64,000 nucleotides of DNA from Leguminivora glycinivorella (GCF_023078275.1 NC_062996.1:2418001-2482000), one strand, 5' to 3'. Counted from the stretch's first letter, positions 10,175 to 22,348 are shown. Notes: generated from the sequence alone by a model not told the origin. Program-made: numbers and translations.

Positions 10175-11770
10175 GTTCGGTTTCCTACTTAGTTTTCTTG
10201 ACTGGTTCCTATAATTCATCAGAATCTTAAAAGGAAACAAAATTACATTCTGTCACTTGACACAAGAGTAAAATCAAAGTAGAATCAATACTAGAGTTGT
10301 GACACGTTACCAAAATGCATACCAAAAGTATGTACCAAAAGTATTGCCGGTATTACAAGTTTGACCCAAAAAAGGGAATTTAATCGTTTGCCGTGCTTAG
10401 GATTTCTACAAATAGGTGTTATTTGTGAATATTTTATCTTTTTGTTAGAAAGCCTCGGACGTATCGCGAAGTTTTGAGTCAAAGCGATTAATCAACTAAC
10501 ATATTTTTAAGCAATATTTTTTTTAATATTTTTTGGTGTAGCTGGCACGACGACGACCGTCTATTAGCAAAAAAACATTTTACTTCAAGTAACAGTGAAA
10601 ATGGAGATACGAGGTGATAAAAATGTCATATGTTATTTATTTCAAAGATAGAAGTCCGTTCTTTTAAAATACTCAAAAGTTAAAAAATACTCCATCAAAA
10701 ATACCTGTTCCAAAAATTGAATCCGGTACATTGCCTGAGCTCTAGTACCAACCTAGTACCAATCCAGATGACAGTTGCACGTATTCGACAACCCGTGATC
10801 CAATCCACTATCATTTGAGAGTCAACGTGAAACGTCAAATTCGCCGTGCCGAATTGAGCCCCAGCAGTCTCTGCACTCTACTCATCAACCAAAACACCTT
10901 GAAATTTGTTTACTTAAAAACATTCTCATAAATCGATACAGCGCTGTGTGTCAAAAGATGCACCGGTAAGTGAACCCTCTAATGTTTGGCGCGGCAACGA
11001 CCCCTGCCCTCCGTGCTCCCAAATTTACGCTATGCTGTAATTATAAAACTAATAAAAGCACACTCTACTATTTTTTTTTCATCGCAATTAAACTTTGTAT
11101 CTTTTAGTAAAAATATACATTTGGCAGGTTTTTGAAAAAGCAGAGGAAATGAGAAAATATTCGTATTTGGAACGGTGGCTACTTACTATAGGCACATAGG
11201 CATTGCAGTCTATAGTTTGGCGACAATGCTAAATCAGATATTTTAAAACAAAAAGGTGTGTATAAAGTTTTTTGATTAAATAAATATGTATAGCATTGTG
11301 TTTCAAACAAAATATCCGTTATTCATAACATTCACATGTCGCTATTTATGTATGCATAGTTAAACCGGTTTCAATTAATTCTGAATCCATTTTTAAAGGA
11401 CCATAAATATAAAAATAAATAAATAAAATAAAATTTGTTTATTTCCAAGAAAATACAGTCATGTATACAATTAAACTGACCTCCACACTAGGCAGATGCC
11501 TGTCCCGTGGAGGAGATGGTTCAGTCTTAGGTATCAATTAAAATAATATCATAACTTCTTACATATAAAAGAAAAACAGAAAAAACAGTAAAGGTAAAAA
11601 TTACTAAGTGGTAACAAGCACTTAAAGTTTTAAGACAAAATATTAGAGGTACAGTCAAGTATTCTTGTATATATCTTAAAATTCTTAAATAACAAGTATT
11701 ACTACTTCGCTCAGAGTTAGAAATCCTGAAAATTCGCGTTTCCTCGTCGCCTAAGACTAAGCTCTGTGTT
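10175..11770. other. AT-rich noncoding DNA
   Basis: No supported exon. A (AATAAATA)n stretch and TTTGTTTATTTCC near 11410-11445 look like the 3' tail of a minus-strand LINE, with the possible LINE body extending to about 11530. The rest is unassigned. Confidence 0.4.
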
Positions 11771-11774
11771 TCCG

Positions 11775-12125
11775 CATGAGTACAATCCAGGTCTCTTTAA
11801 AGCAAGAGTAAATAGGTATCTCATCAGGTAAGCGTGCTCCACCGTAAACCGCATCATCACCAGCAATGCACGGACGAGAAGTTTCCAAAGTTGAAGAACT
11901 TTCCTCATGAGAATTTTCGGTAACTTCTGAGAATGTTCTCAAGAACGAGAATTTATCAGAATACTTAGTAACTTCGTAGTTTATACCATGGTTTCTTCGG
12001 ACTCAGCAAGTCAAGAGGTAGTCCCGTGGTAGTGCGCTGGCTTCGTATGCCGATGTTCTCAGGTTCGATCCTGAGTAAGCTTCATCGCTTACCATCAGGT
12101 GTGATCGTGGTCAAACGTCTACCTA
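11775..12125. mobile_element. Interspersed repeat split by a tRNA-like SINE head
   Basis: The two edges (GAGTAAATAGGTATCTCAT ... CCGCATCATCAC and ATCAGGTGTGATCGTGGTC) together match one repeat that is continuous in reverse at about 27690-27790. Between them, about 12005-12075 carries GGTAGTGCGCTGGCTTCG and the box-B-like GGTTCGATCC, a tRNA-derived head also found at about 32095-32155. This is an insertion of a SINE-like sequence into an older repeat. Confidence 0.5.
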
Positions 12126-13560
12126 TTATACTAAAAAAAAGATGGGTCTTTCACATTTCACACGCACGCACCATAGACGCACACACGACCCTTTGCTCGT
12201 GCGTACCGGCACGGGCACCTGCGTAATCCCTAAGCCTATATGTCATGATTACCTACAATATAGGGTCTCTCGAAATCGGGCAATCACGGCAACGTTTGAT
12301 TCGCGAATTACGAATGTAGTGCGAAAAAATTTGCCTTCGTATTCTTACGGAAACGTACGAACGCGTCATGCTATTTCAATGAGTCTCAGTACAAGATGTA
12401 CTGACATTGACTGAATTAGCATAACAAATACGAACTTTTCCGGAAAAATACGAAGGAAACCCTTTCCGCACTACATCTGTACGTGATTTTTGACACCCTA
12501 AATAAGGGCTCTATAGACCATCCTACGCTGGTTGTTCCTTCACAAATAGCTCGTCAACCAACGACTAACCCTTGTGTATGGGCAACCCTTTGACCCGGGC
12601 GTGGGTACCGGCACCTGCGTAATCCCTAAACCAACATGTGTGTCATGTTATAGCGTGTACCGTAACAGGTGATGGGACAAACATGCAGTTTCATCGGTTG
12701 CCTTTTTTGTTTACTTACATAATAATAATTTTCTTTTAATAAAATTACAACATTTTATAAGTAACAAATTAACGCTTCCTAATTACCATTTTGTAATTGC
12801 TAAACAAAAATAAATGTGTGCCTATACAGGGTGGCCCATTCAAATCGGTCAGTATGGGAAAGTCTGAAACTATAAGACATACGAAGATTTGTTCTTAGGA
12901 ACCATGTCACCGATTTTGATAAAAAGAAAAACTGCATTCGTACAACAAAAAAAAGTGTACCCAGCTGGGGAATCGAACCCGGTTGTTTTGAAAAAATAAA
13001 CTTACACTATTTCTATTCAGATATCGTTTGTGTAGGTCTTAAGCAGTAAATATCTCTAAGAAACATAATGTCTAAAATGAATAAAATGCAGTGACAAAAT
13101 TGAAACTTACACATTTCTGACCACGAACTTCCAAATTTTTCTGTACACCGGTGTTTGAACATATGACCCGACATTTTTTTTTGGGAGGTTGTGGTGTTAT
13201 TTTCTTCCTTTTTGTCCTTGGAACCTTGGTCCAAGGACCTAGGGTTCTGGAAATACGATTTTTTGATTTTTTATGCAATTTATAAATAACACTTAAATAA
13301 AAATCCCATACAATACTTATATCATAAAGTATGCAATTAAAAAGAAAACTAAAAATCTAAGTCAGCGGCAGCATTTCCTCGCTGAATTGCAATACTTATA
13401 CGTTGAGCTAGGAAGCTGCCAGCTCTTTTGTCCCCCGTAGAATCAGTCAGCCGCTGCCACAGTATTTTTTTATTTATTCTTCCTAAATCGTCCAAAATCT
13501 GATTGAACAGTCAAAAGGGCTTAGGTACTTTTTCCTAGCATCCTGTCCTAGCTTTGGTTT
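12126..13560. other. Noncoding DNA with repeat fragments
   Basis: CACCTGCGTAATCCCTAA occurs twice (about 12218 and 12612), so part is duplicated. TACAGGGTGGCCCATTCAAA near 12825 starts a common moth repeat. At about 12960-12990 the reverse complement of GGTTCGATTCCCCAGC looks like a tRNA-derived SINE tail. No exon is supported. Confidence 0.4.
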
Positions 13561-15490
13561 CAGATTTGGTCTCATGGACTCATCTTTGGGATCTTTAAGT
13601 TCTACTTTGTCAAAAGTTGTCTTTAATGCAATACATGATAGTCAGAGAACCAACAAACCTTGCTCGACGAGTTATGACATGACAATTATGAAATGTGACA
13701 GACCTTCAAGAAAAGAGCGTACACCCATCTTCAAGGCTGGCAACGCACCTCTAATACTTCTGGTGTTTATGGTGTCCATGAGCGGCAGTGATGCCAGTGA
13801 TCGTATACGATCAGGCGACCTGTTTGACTATCCTACTGCATAAAGAAAGATAGATGCGTCGAAAAAGGTTCGAGGTAAACCCTCAGGTCTTCGAGACCTC
13901 AACGTTCGGCTCCTGGTTATAATCGCTTGCACCACCCCTGCATTTACCTCTGTTTTACACCGTCTCTAATGACGGGAGCGGCCAGGTGGCAGCGTAATGA
14001 CACTAATGACAGGGCGTGATGACGCACTAATGGCTTGGTTACCTGCCACGGGGCTCAGAGGTCACAGCACTTGTACCTACTAGCAATGCATCCACAGGGT
14101 GCTTAGACTTTGGCTGAATCGCTTGCACTTCGATATCGAAACGCTTTGCGTGAATTGCGTGTCTGTTTCATTCGCGCCACGTCGAGCGCGAAGCGAACAT
14201 TTTCAGGCCCTTATTGGGGACCTCTGGATAAGACGAACGCAGAAACTTTCGTCATCCGGTAAGCTATAATCACATAGTTAAAATACAAAATTTCAAGTTC
14301 CGAAGTTAAGCGAAAGCAAAGTTTGATATTTATGACATTCACTCACTCACTCGCTCATGATCATTGAGAATAGAACTACTTAGTACTTCCCATAAACTCA
14401 GAGAGCTGAAATTTGGTACAGAGTTAGGGTTTAATGGCGACATAGTATCGTATTATATATCGCTTTTGATGATACCCTTGGTCTCCATGGGTACAACAAA
14501 TTGAACAAATAGATCAATTTTCTGCAAAAATACCCGTGGTAAGATACTGTGCACCAGGGATTTCAGCAAATCTTTTCTACTCGATTGTCGATAAAATCAC
14601 ACTATCCCCTTGTTACTAAAACCACAAAGCTTTTTGTTGTCTCCCTGATCAATTGCGTCAAATATTTGTTAACAATTAATGAGTTCAAGTGATTTACGTA
14701 TCGTCGGTGCGTGCCTCGTGGCACGGGCCGAGGGGCGTGAATTCGTGAAGGGCTATTATAACCACGACAGGGGGTTAATAGCGATGTGCAAATGTTTAAC
14801 CAACTTTTGAGGCAATTTTAGAATGTTAGTCTTTTTATTTATGAGAAGTAAAAGTGACTGGCACTATCATTATATGCCTTCACATTAGACATAATCTTTA
14901 AATATATAATCCACTTATTTACATGAATATTTAGTTGTAAGTTTTTTAATATGTTGTAATTAATGAATTGGTTTTGAATTAAACTGTACCAATACATGAA
15001 CATAACTGACAGTGTTTCGTAAAAGGCCCACTTTGTCGCTTAATGGCGTGATTTACTTATACCTTTATAATTATAATAATTTTTAAGGAAAAAAAACCGC
15101 CGCTTTTGGGGTTCTGGTAAAGATAAAGATAAAGATAAAATTTATTTCATAGAAAAATATCTAATATTAAAACAATCACAATTCTCTTAAATAATGCTTA
15201 AAAACTATAAATATAGGTACAAACATGGTTTAGAAAGACATAAATAACAAGTGGTGAAAGATACTTGCGAATGTTGGATTATGTAGAAATGTGTAGGTAT
15301 TTTTTTAAACTGTTTTTAATGTAAATCTTTGATTATTTGATGGAAACTCAAATGAATATACGTATACCCTTACGGTTTGAAGAGTTTCCTCAATTCCTCA
15401 TGAATCCGATTATAAGAAATCGAGCTTGACAAAATTTGAAAACTCAATATGTAAGCAAAACAAAGAGAACAAATCTCCGAACAAATAAAT
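13561..15490. other. Noncoding DNA, partly GC-rich, no supported exon
   Basis: About 13735-13845 shares the wording GGCTGGCAACGCACCTC ... CATCAGGCGACC with 36345-36447, so the open frame there is repeat-derived. About 13960-14085 is a compact GC-rich patch with repeated AATGAC. An (AGATAA)n stretch near 15117-15140 followed by ATTTATTTCATAG looks like a LINE tail. The remainder is AT-rich. Confidence 0.4.
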
Positions 15491-16080
15491 GTGACTGTTC
15501 TGAACTTAAATGCATGCTGTTCCTATAAAAATACGAAAGTCATTATAAGCGTGCCGTCCAGATTTAAGGAGTTCCGTTCTGATCTTCATCAGCAGTTCCA
15601 CTGCACCAAATGTCACTGTTCTGGACGTAAGTGCATGCTGTTCTTATAAAAATATCAAAGCCACTATAAGTGTGCCGTTCAGATTTAAGGAGTTCCATTC
15701 TGATCATCATCAGAAGTTCTACTGCACCAAATGTTACTGTTATGAACGTAAACGCAAGCTGTTCTTATAATAAGCCATTATAAGCGTGTCGTCCAGATTT
15801 AAGGAGTTCCGTTCTGATCTTCATCAGCAGTTCCACTGCACCAAATGTCACTGTTCTGGACGTAAGTGCATGTTGTTCTTATAAAAATATCAAAGCCACT
15901 ATAAGTGTGCCGTTCAGATTTGAGGAGTTCCGTTCTGACCATCATCAGCAGTTCCACTGCACCAAATGTCACTGTTCCTTACGTAAATGCTTGCTGTTCT
16001 TATAAAAACACAAAAATCACCATGTATATGTCTTTCAGACTTGAGGAGTTCCCTCGATTTATCCAGGATCCCATCATCAG
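15491..16080. repeat. Minisatellite, about 121-bp unit, five copies
   Basis: Units begin near 15491, 15612, 15733, 15848 and 15969 with GTCACTGTTCTGGACGTAA-like starts. They share TTTAAGGAGTTCCGTTCTGA and CAGCAGTTCCACTGCACC. The third unit is about 6 bp shorter. As 121 is not a multiple of three the frame drifts from unit to unit, so this is not a coding repeat array in its present form. The array runs into the repeat tail at 16145. Confidence 0.8.
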
Positions 16081-16144
16081 AACCGGGTTCTGATAAAAAT
16101 GGGACCAATCTGTATGCATACATACATTCGATCAAAACATTTTT

Positions 16145-16285
16145 TTTCAAAATCGGTCCAGTAACGACGGCGATATCGTGGAACAATCATAAAAAAAATA
16201 CAGACGAATTGAAAACCACCTACTTTGAGATTTGGGTGCGGCGGTTAAAAAATAAATACAGACGAATTGAGAACCACCTTCCTTG
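16145..16285 (+). repeat. Retroposon-like 3' tail
   Basis: AAAATCGGTCCAGTAACGAC ... GATATCGTGG, then ACAGACGAATTGA(A/G)AACCACC twice. The same tail lies at about 30800-30955 inside the P-like element. The duplicated end is probably a slippage product. Confidence 0.6.
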
Positions 16286-16291
16286 AGATTA

Positions 16292-16420
16292 AGTCCATTT
16301 TCACATTATCCGATCCGATATCGGATGTTGGTAGGATTTCAATAGAATAAATCCAAGATGGCGCCTTTAATGTATGGGATATTGGGCCGACATCCGATAT
16401 CGATATCGTGAAAACGCACT
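16292..16420. mobile_element. MITE with AGTCC(A/G)TTTTCAC ends and a TA target duplication
   Basis: AGTCCATTTTCAC at the left pairs with GTGAAAACGCACT at the right, with CCGATATCGGATG-type inner repeats. Flanking TA on both sides fits a Tc1/mariner-like origin. The context also reads TTAA here, but the second copy at 44698 is flanked only by TA. Confidence 0.7.
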
Positions 16421-16432
16421 TAAGGGCGGCGG

Positions 16433-17615
16433 TTAATGAACAAACTGACAAAGCGGCTTTATAGCAATCGACAAAGTGGCTTCGCGATTACTGTGAAAAC
16501 CTGTTCACGCTGGGACCCCAAAGACCTAGAGTTAGAGTTATGTAGGTACATATTCTCGTAAATTTTAAGATACGTCACAAGGTCCATTTAGATTACTTAG
16601 CTATGTATCCGCTCTGTACCTATTTCTGTAATCTTCTCTTCAACTGGAAATCTTTAATGAATATTAATAATGAATGAAACGATGTTACCGTAAGCGTTTG
16701 TGCTATGTACCCTGAAATGTAGGACGTATATGTGCTTTGTAAATTAAAGGAGCCCCTTGATCGGACAGAGGTGGATTAAAATACCTTGTCATTTTACATG
16801 TTGAACGACGCGCTCGGAATGACGACGCATCAGAGGAACAAAAGTCTGTGTATTTATTAAGTTTTATTACCTTTCCATGTTCTATTATTCTATAAAAAAA
16901 TCTGCAAATGAAATGGTACAAAAACAATAAAATGTTTGTTTTAATATCTGATTCTTGTTTTACCTGATATTAAGAAGTTGCTGTATTTTTTTATTTAATT
17001 ACAAACAGACATCTCTAATTATTACACAGTATCGTTAAACCAATAAGATTTGTCTCGATACCTATTCCATTCCGCGGTAGATATTATACACCGATGATTT
17101 ACTCCGTGGCAAGCGAAGTTTCGAACATGGCCATAAGTTTAGACAAGTTTAGAGGTAGGTTTATGTGCTATGATTACTTGACCTTTTAGCACAACCTGCC
17201 TTGTCGCGCGCGAGTTCATACATCAAGCGCGACTTCAAGTATGGACTCGCACGCGACAAGGAAAGTTGTGCTAGAGGGGCTCGTGGTAAGAAAAAAAGTG
17301 GTTGTAACTCCGTAGAAAGCAGAGGGCGGCCAAAGCACAACCGCGTTAAACATGATCCTAAGTATGGATGAACACGAAACTACTTCTATACTTAGGGTCC
17401 CTATTCTGTATTTTCCTGGTGGTGTGAAGTGGTTGTAAAAGTCTGTAGCAAGCTAAACATTGGCTTTTACCCGCGGGTTCGCTTGCGTTAAATTAGAAAT
17501 TGCGAAGTTCTGCATACAAATGTACACCCCCTATTTTGGGAAAGTGGGGAGGTTAGAAAGAGATAAAAATTAGCCTATGTCACTCGCCATCCGTTCGTCT
17601 ATCTCAACTAAAATA
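16433..17615. other. Noncoding DNA with a small inverted repeat
   Basis: About 17185-17275 pairs TAGCACAACCTGCCTTGTCG with CGACAAGGAAAGTTGTGCTA around a CGCGAGT core, a short MITE. About 17285-17465 shares GTGGTTGTAACTCCGTAG-type wording with about 20925-21010. No exon is supported. Confidence 0.45.
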
Positions 17616-17616
17616 A

Positions 17617-18168
17617 AACCGGCCAAGAGCGTGTCGGGCCACGCTCAGTGTAGGGTTCCGTAGTTTTTCGTATTTTTCTCAAAAACTACTGAATCTATCA
17701 AGTTCAAAATAATTTTCCTAGAAAGTCTTTATAAAGTTCTACTTTTGTGATTTTTTTCATATTTTTTTAACATATGGTTCAAAAGTTAGAGGGGGGGGGG
17801 ACGCACTTTTTTTTCCTTTAGGAGCGATTATTTCCGAAAATATTAATATTATCAAAAAACAATATTAGTAAACCCTTATTCATTTTTAAATACCTATCCA
17901 ACAATATATCACACGTTGGGGTTGGAATGAAAAAAAATATCAGCCCCCACTTTACATGTAGGGGGGGTACCCTAATAAAACATTTTTTTCCATTTTTTAT
18001 TTTTGCACTTTGTTGGCGTGATTGATATACATATTGGTACCAAATTTCAGCTTTCTAGTGCTTACGGTTACTGAGATTATCCGCGGACGGACGGACGGAC
18101 GGACGGACGGACGGACAGACAGACATGGCGAAACTATAAGGGTTCCTAGTTGACTACGGAACCCTAAA
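17617..18168 (+). repeat. Interspersed repeat bounded by GGTTCCGTAG ... GGAACCCT, with (GGAC)n
   Basis: It opens with ACCGGCCAAGAGCGTGTCGG and AGGGTTCCGTAG, carries GATTATCCGCGGACGGACGG and closes TGACTACGGAACCCTAAAA. The short inverted ends and a GGAC microsatellite recur at 23757-24165 (minus) and 34675-36256 (plus, twice interrupted). Confidence 0.75.
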
Positions 18169-19320
18169 AATCACGTCAATTAGTCGCTCAGTACTGCCGT
18201 GAAAGACGGACAAACAAACAATCACACACACTTTCCCATTTATAATACGATATATGATATGATATACGAGTATGGATAACATGACTTAAGTCAACTTAAG
18301 TCTTGTACTAATATGTATTCTGTGCTTGGTGTAGAGATAGGTTTATGATCTACGATTACTGCATGGTGGCAAAGAGGATAGAGTATTAAAGAGAGTTACT
18401 GTCAAAGTATAATGTGTAATCACAGTGCATAGACTGCCATCTCTCGACACAGGCTTAAAACTTTTGAACCTCAGTTTTGACAATTTGGCCCATATTCTTA
18501 GCTTGATATGTTTTAAAATGACATATATTAATATTAGCGCCATCTAGCCGAGCGTACCCCAAAGGTGTATCGCCATCTAGCTCTCCGTACCTTTTTCTGT
18601 ATGGCTTTGGGGTACGTTTTTTTCTTAGACTTTATCTGTACGAAGTTATATAGGTCTTTGATGGTGGTAAGAAGAGGCAAGAGCAGTTATGTGCTCTGCC
18701 TACCTTTTTGACGATACTGGCGTGAATGTATGTTATATGTTTATTTGTTAATCTTGTTATCCCTGGTATTATTTTGTGATTAATGTTAATTTCTTCTCAC
18801 ATTGTAAAATTCGTTCTGTATCTGTCATTTGTCATTAAATTTAGTTTGTGTAGCGACCATTGGCGCTAGTAACATGCGAACGCTTAATGTCAAGGCACGC
18901 TGTGTCCGACCGGACCAATACAGGTTCGATCGCCACATCTATTATTATTGTCAAATATTTATATTTTATAATTTCTATTTTATGCTGTATGTTTCGTTAT
19001 TTTTGTATTTCGTTCTTTATGCTTCGTGTTTCTCTATTTTTGTATGTTGCCCTCCGTGATTTTTCTCACTTAATGGTCTCACCGAAAGACAAGCGCTGGA
19101 AGTTTCCAGCAATATGCTGAGGTGAGACCATTTCGTGGCACTTTATTCTTCTACAATATGTCATTCATAAAAATGAGCAGTTCCCAAATACTTTGTACAC
19201 AGCCACGTCAGCAAATTTTAATTGATTCTCTTTGTTACCAACATTTAGTAATATAAATCGACTTTCCTAAGATATATACAGGATAATTGTTATAATTAAG
19301 AAAATATAGATACCAGAGAA
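18169..19320. other. Noncoding DNA, fragments of repeats
   Basis: About 18371-18510 is a repeat whose second copy at about 24770-25200 carries a hairpin MITE. CGCCATCTAG words lie near 18540-18580. An inverted pair (ATGGTCTCACC ... GGTGAGACCAT) at about 19072-19131 marks another MITE. No exon is supported. Confidence 0.45.
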
Positions 19321-19324
19321 CCTT

Positions 19325-19552
19325 AATCCATACTAATATACTAATATATATACTAATATACTAATATATACTAATACTAATATACTAATATACTAATATA
19401 CTAATTATACTAATATTATACTAATATACTAATTATACTAATACTAATATACTAATACTAATAATATTATAAATATAATATACTAATATACTAATACTAA
19501 TATACTAATATACTAATATACTAATATACTAATATACTAATAATATTATAAA
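19325..19552. repeat. Complex (ACTAATAT)n microsatellite
   Basis: Runs of ACTAATAT, ACTAAT and ACTAATTAT are mixed over about 225 bp, typical of slippage at the end of a retroposon. Confidence 0.85.
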
Positions 19553-19798
19553 TGCGAAAGTAACTCTGTCTGTCTGTCTGTTACGCTTTCCCGCTTAAAC
19601 CACGCAACCGATTTTGATGAAATTTGGAACAGACAATCTTTAGACCCTGAGACAGAACATAGGCTACTTTTTATTTCGAAAAAAAGGGATGAAGGGGTTG
19701 AAAAAGAGGTTGAAAGTTTGTATGGGATTTCTTCATTTTAAATGATAAAACCATGAAACTTTATATTTTAGCACTTGATAAGAAATCATTAAACATAT

Positions 19799-20092
19799 AT
19801 TTAAAGTCACATACAGGTCGAACGCGATTAATTAACATTATTTTTACCTTTAAAATAAACATGGTGGAAAATAAACATTAACTAAAAGCGGGTAGATTAT
19901 ATTTATTTGTCTACCCCGAACATTTATATAAATTAATATCGGGTAGTTTTGTGTTGTTTACATCTCCGGTGACATTTTGCTGGGACGTCAGTCTTCCGCG
20001 ACCACGGCCAGTGCAACCTGGCCGAAACGTTGGGAAAAAAGGTAAAAATAATGTTAATTAATCGCGTTCGACCTGTATGTGACTTTAAATAT
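19799..20092. mobile_element. Inverted-repeat MITE, about 290 bp
   Basis: ATTTAAAGTCACATACAGG ... CGCGATTAATTAACATTATT at the left pairs almost perfectly over about 55 bp with the right end (AATAATGTTAATTAATCGCG ... GACTTTAAAT). The interior has no open frame. Confidence 0.8.
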
Positions 20093-20147
20093 GTGTACAA
20101 AGCGCGAGAACTTAAAGTGTTATATCATTAAACATCTTGATAAGGGA

Positions 20148-20304
20148 TAGGGACAGGGATAGCGATAGGGATAGCGATAGGGATAGCGATAGGGATAGCG
20201 ATAGGGATAGCGATAGCGATAGCGTTAGCGATAGCGTTAGCGATAGCGATAGCGATAGCGATAGCGATAGCGATAGCGATACGGATACGGATACGGATAC
20301 GGAT
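20148..20304. repeat. GATAGC/GATAGG hexanucleotide minisatellite
   Basis: About 26 hexamers: first alternating AGGGATAGCGAT 12-mers, then pure GATAGC with two GTTAGC variants, then GATACG. The open frames over it (Asp-Arg-Asp-Ser or Ser-Leu runs) are a by-product of the repeat. Confidence 0.9.
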
Positions 20305-21161
20305 AATATGGGTATCGTTAGAGGGTTACGGATAATCGGTCGGCGGTCTCTTACAATCAATGTGCTCTAAGACGATCGTTGTTTTCTTGCTTGAAGATTA
20401 CGTTTGCGATAAGTATAAGCAAAATGTAAAAAATTGTAAGGGATAATAGAAAAAAGTACTTTTTACCCACCGATCATAGTGTCTAAATACGGGCTATGTG
20501 GGATGTTTATAAAGGTTTCCCCAGCGTATATAGAATTACCTACGCTGTGGTCGATGTGTAATATTTCTACAATCATTGCAAGCAAAAGTATTATGTGCAA
20601 TCGAAATAATCGCAGATAAATATACCTACAGAGAAACCTACGGTCCCTACGGATCCAAATGAAAATCTTAATGAATACTTTTATTACGCGGGCGAAGCCG
20701 CGGGTAAAAGCTAGTGACGAAATAAATCTTATTAAAATCTCATTTCATCAAAAAAATCTTGGTAACAAAATAGGAATAATAAAAACAAATTTGACTTTTT
20801 CCTTAATTTTTGTACAAACTTTTCTAGAATTGCTGAAATATTGTTTATTGTCTGTGTGTTTACGAATAAAACTGATTCTATTCTATTCTATTCTATATTA
20901 TATGGTGTATATTTACCTGGTGGTAAGAAGTGGTTGTAGCTCCGTAGCAAGCGGAGAGCGGCTAACGCGCCGCTGTGCTGCGCCGAACACGGCTCTAAGT
21001 CGTAGAGAGGAAGGTTCATATTCACGTTGTTTATGTTTTGGTCCATTATTCACTTCACTGAGGCACTTTTGAAAGTTCACTTTAATAAAAAAAAAGTAAT
21101 GTTTTAAGAATAAAGTAATCTTTGGAACTCTGAGTATCAGTGAGTAGGTAAGTATGTGAAT

Positions 21162-21854
21162 CACAATAGGCTAGTTTCCTATACTTAAATTAATAGTTAT
21201 TTGTTATACAAGGGGGCAAAGTTGTATTTTAACGCCGAGTGTGTAATTGAAAAACGAGCAAGTGAAAGGATTCTATAGTTGAACCACGAGCGAAGCGAGT
21301 GGTTCGAGAATAGAATCCTGAACTTGCGAGTTTTTTAACACACGAGAAGTAAAATACATTTGCATCCGAGTGTAACACAAAACTTTTCCCCTCACTATAG
21401 CGAGGAAACTACAACGCAAAAAATGCGTTTATCACTGCTTCCAGTAGTTCCACAGGTGGAAAATCATCTTTATTACTAGATTCACCTACTTTTATCAATT
21501 TTAAAGCAGTTAATTTGACTTTATTCAAGGTCAAATTACTTTACCCACTAGTGGATAAAATGCGTTTTTACCCGCTGGTATTAAAGGACAAAACACGTGT
21601 TTCCGAGCTAGTGAGGGGAAAAATATTTTATGCAGTGCACGTTTATTTCGTGCACCACATAATTAGAAGAAAAATATGGACAGTGGTTATGTTTAAACAT
21701 AATTTCTATTTAGTAAGTCAAAGAGAAAGATATAAAGTAAATGAATTATCGTGACGTCACTCCTCAGTATTTCATAGTAATTCCATATTTAGCAAATCGT
21801 TTTACAGTTCTTAAAAAGAAGCTGATTTGACTAGTAGGAAACTAGCCTATTGTG
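21162..21854. mobile_element. Non-autonomous DNA transposon, about 690 bp
   Basis: The terminal inverted repeats CACAATAGGCTAGTTTCCTA and TAGGAAACTAGCCTATTGTG are exact over 20 bp. The interior includes CCACGAGCGAAGCGAGTGGT, shared with 5425-5660 and 44100-44225. It has no transposase. Confidence 0.75.
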
Positions 21855-21930
21855 GAACTTTACCGAGTTTGCAAAGTTTAATAGGTATCCTGAAATGTAG
21901 ACTATTTACATGTTAACAAAATATATAATA

Positions 21931-22112
21931 CTAGCTTTTGCCTGCGGCTTCGCTCGCGTTAGAAAGAGACAAAAGTAACTCTCCATCCCTTCAACTATCT
22001 CCATTTAAAAAATCACATCGATTCGTCTCTCCTTTATGCCGTGAAAGACAGACAAACAAACAGACACACACACTTTCCCATTTATAATATTAGTGTTGAA
22101 GCAAAAAAATAA
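21931..22112 (+). repeat. Interspersed repeat (CTAGCTTTTGCC ... TTTCCCATTTATAATATTAG)
   Basis: ACTAGCTTTTGCCTGCGGCT and the tail CACACTTTCCCATTTATAAT recur at about 28308-28400, 28695-28880 and in pieces near 17460-17640 and 18170-18250. Confidence 0.65.
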
Positions 22113-22348
22113 GCGCTGGTGGCCTAGCGGTAAGAGCGTGCTACTTTTAATCCGGAGGTCGTGGGTTCGAACCAGACTCGTACCAATGAGTTTTTCGGAA
22201 CTTATGTGCGAAATGTCATTTGATATTTGCCTATCGCTTTTCGGTGAAGGAAAACATCGCTAAATCACTGGGATTAGTTGTCAAAGCGGACCCCAGCCTC
22301 CCATGAGCCGTGGCAAATGCAGGGAATGCAAGGAGGATGATGATGATT
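22113..22348 (+). mobile_element. tRNA-derived SINE, near complete
   Basis: A box A-like TGGCCTAGCGGTAAGAGCG and box B-like GGTTCGAACC give an internal Pol III promoter. The body AATGAGTTTTTCGGAACTTA, the CTTTTCGGTGAAGGAAAACA block and a (GATGAT)n tail follow. It is internally shortened after AACATCGCT compared with the copy at 36448-36680. Confidence 0.8.

Larger units (their letters stand above)
19553..20716. repeat. Interspersed element interrupted by a foldback sequence and a minisatellite
   Basis: The left part reads AAATGCGAAAGTAACTCTGT ... AACCGATTTTGATGAAAT, and the right edge reads GCGGGCGAAGCCGCGGGTAA, a pairing of ends common in moth repeats. Inside lie an inverted-repeat element at 19799-20092 and the hexanucleotide array at 20148-20304. 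Confidence 0.55.

Noticed and set aside
13574..13843. 89-codon plus-strand frame as a gene
   Set aside because: Its last third is an interspersed repeat also present at 36345-36447, and it has no splice or domain evidence.
20112..20370. Asp-Arg-Asp-Ser and Ser-Leu repeat proteins
   Set aside because: Both strands are open only because a hexamer repeat keeps the frame. There is no other coding signal.
22113..22190. A functional tRNA gene
   Set aside because: Box A and box B are present but the cloverleaf is not complete, and the sequence continues into a SINE body. The same holds for the tRNA-like stretches near 12005, 23200, 29045 and 32095.
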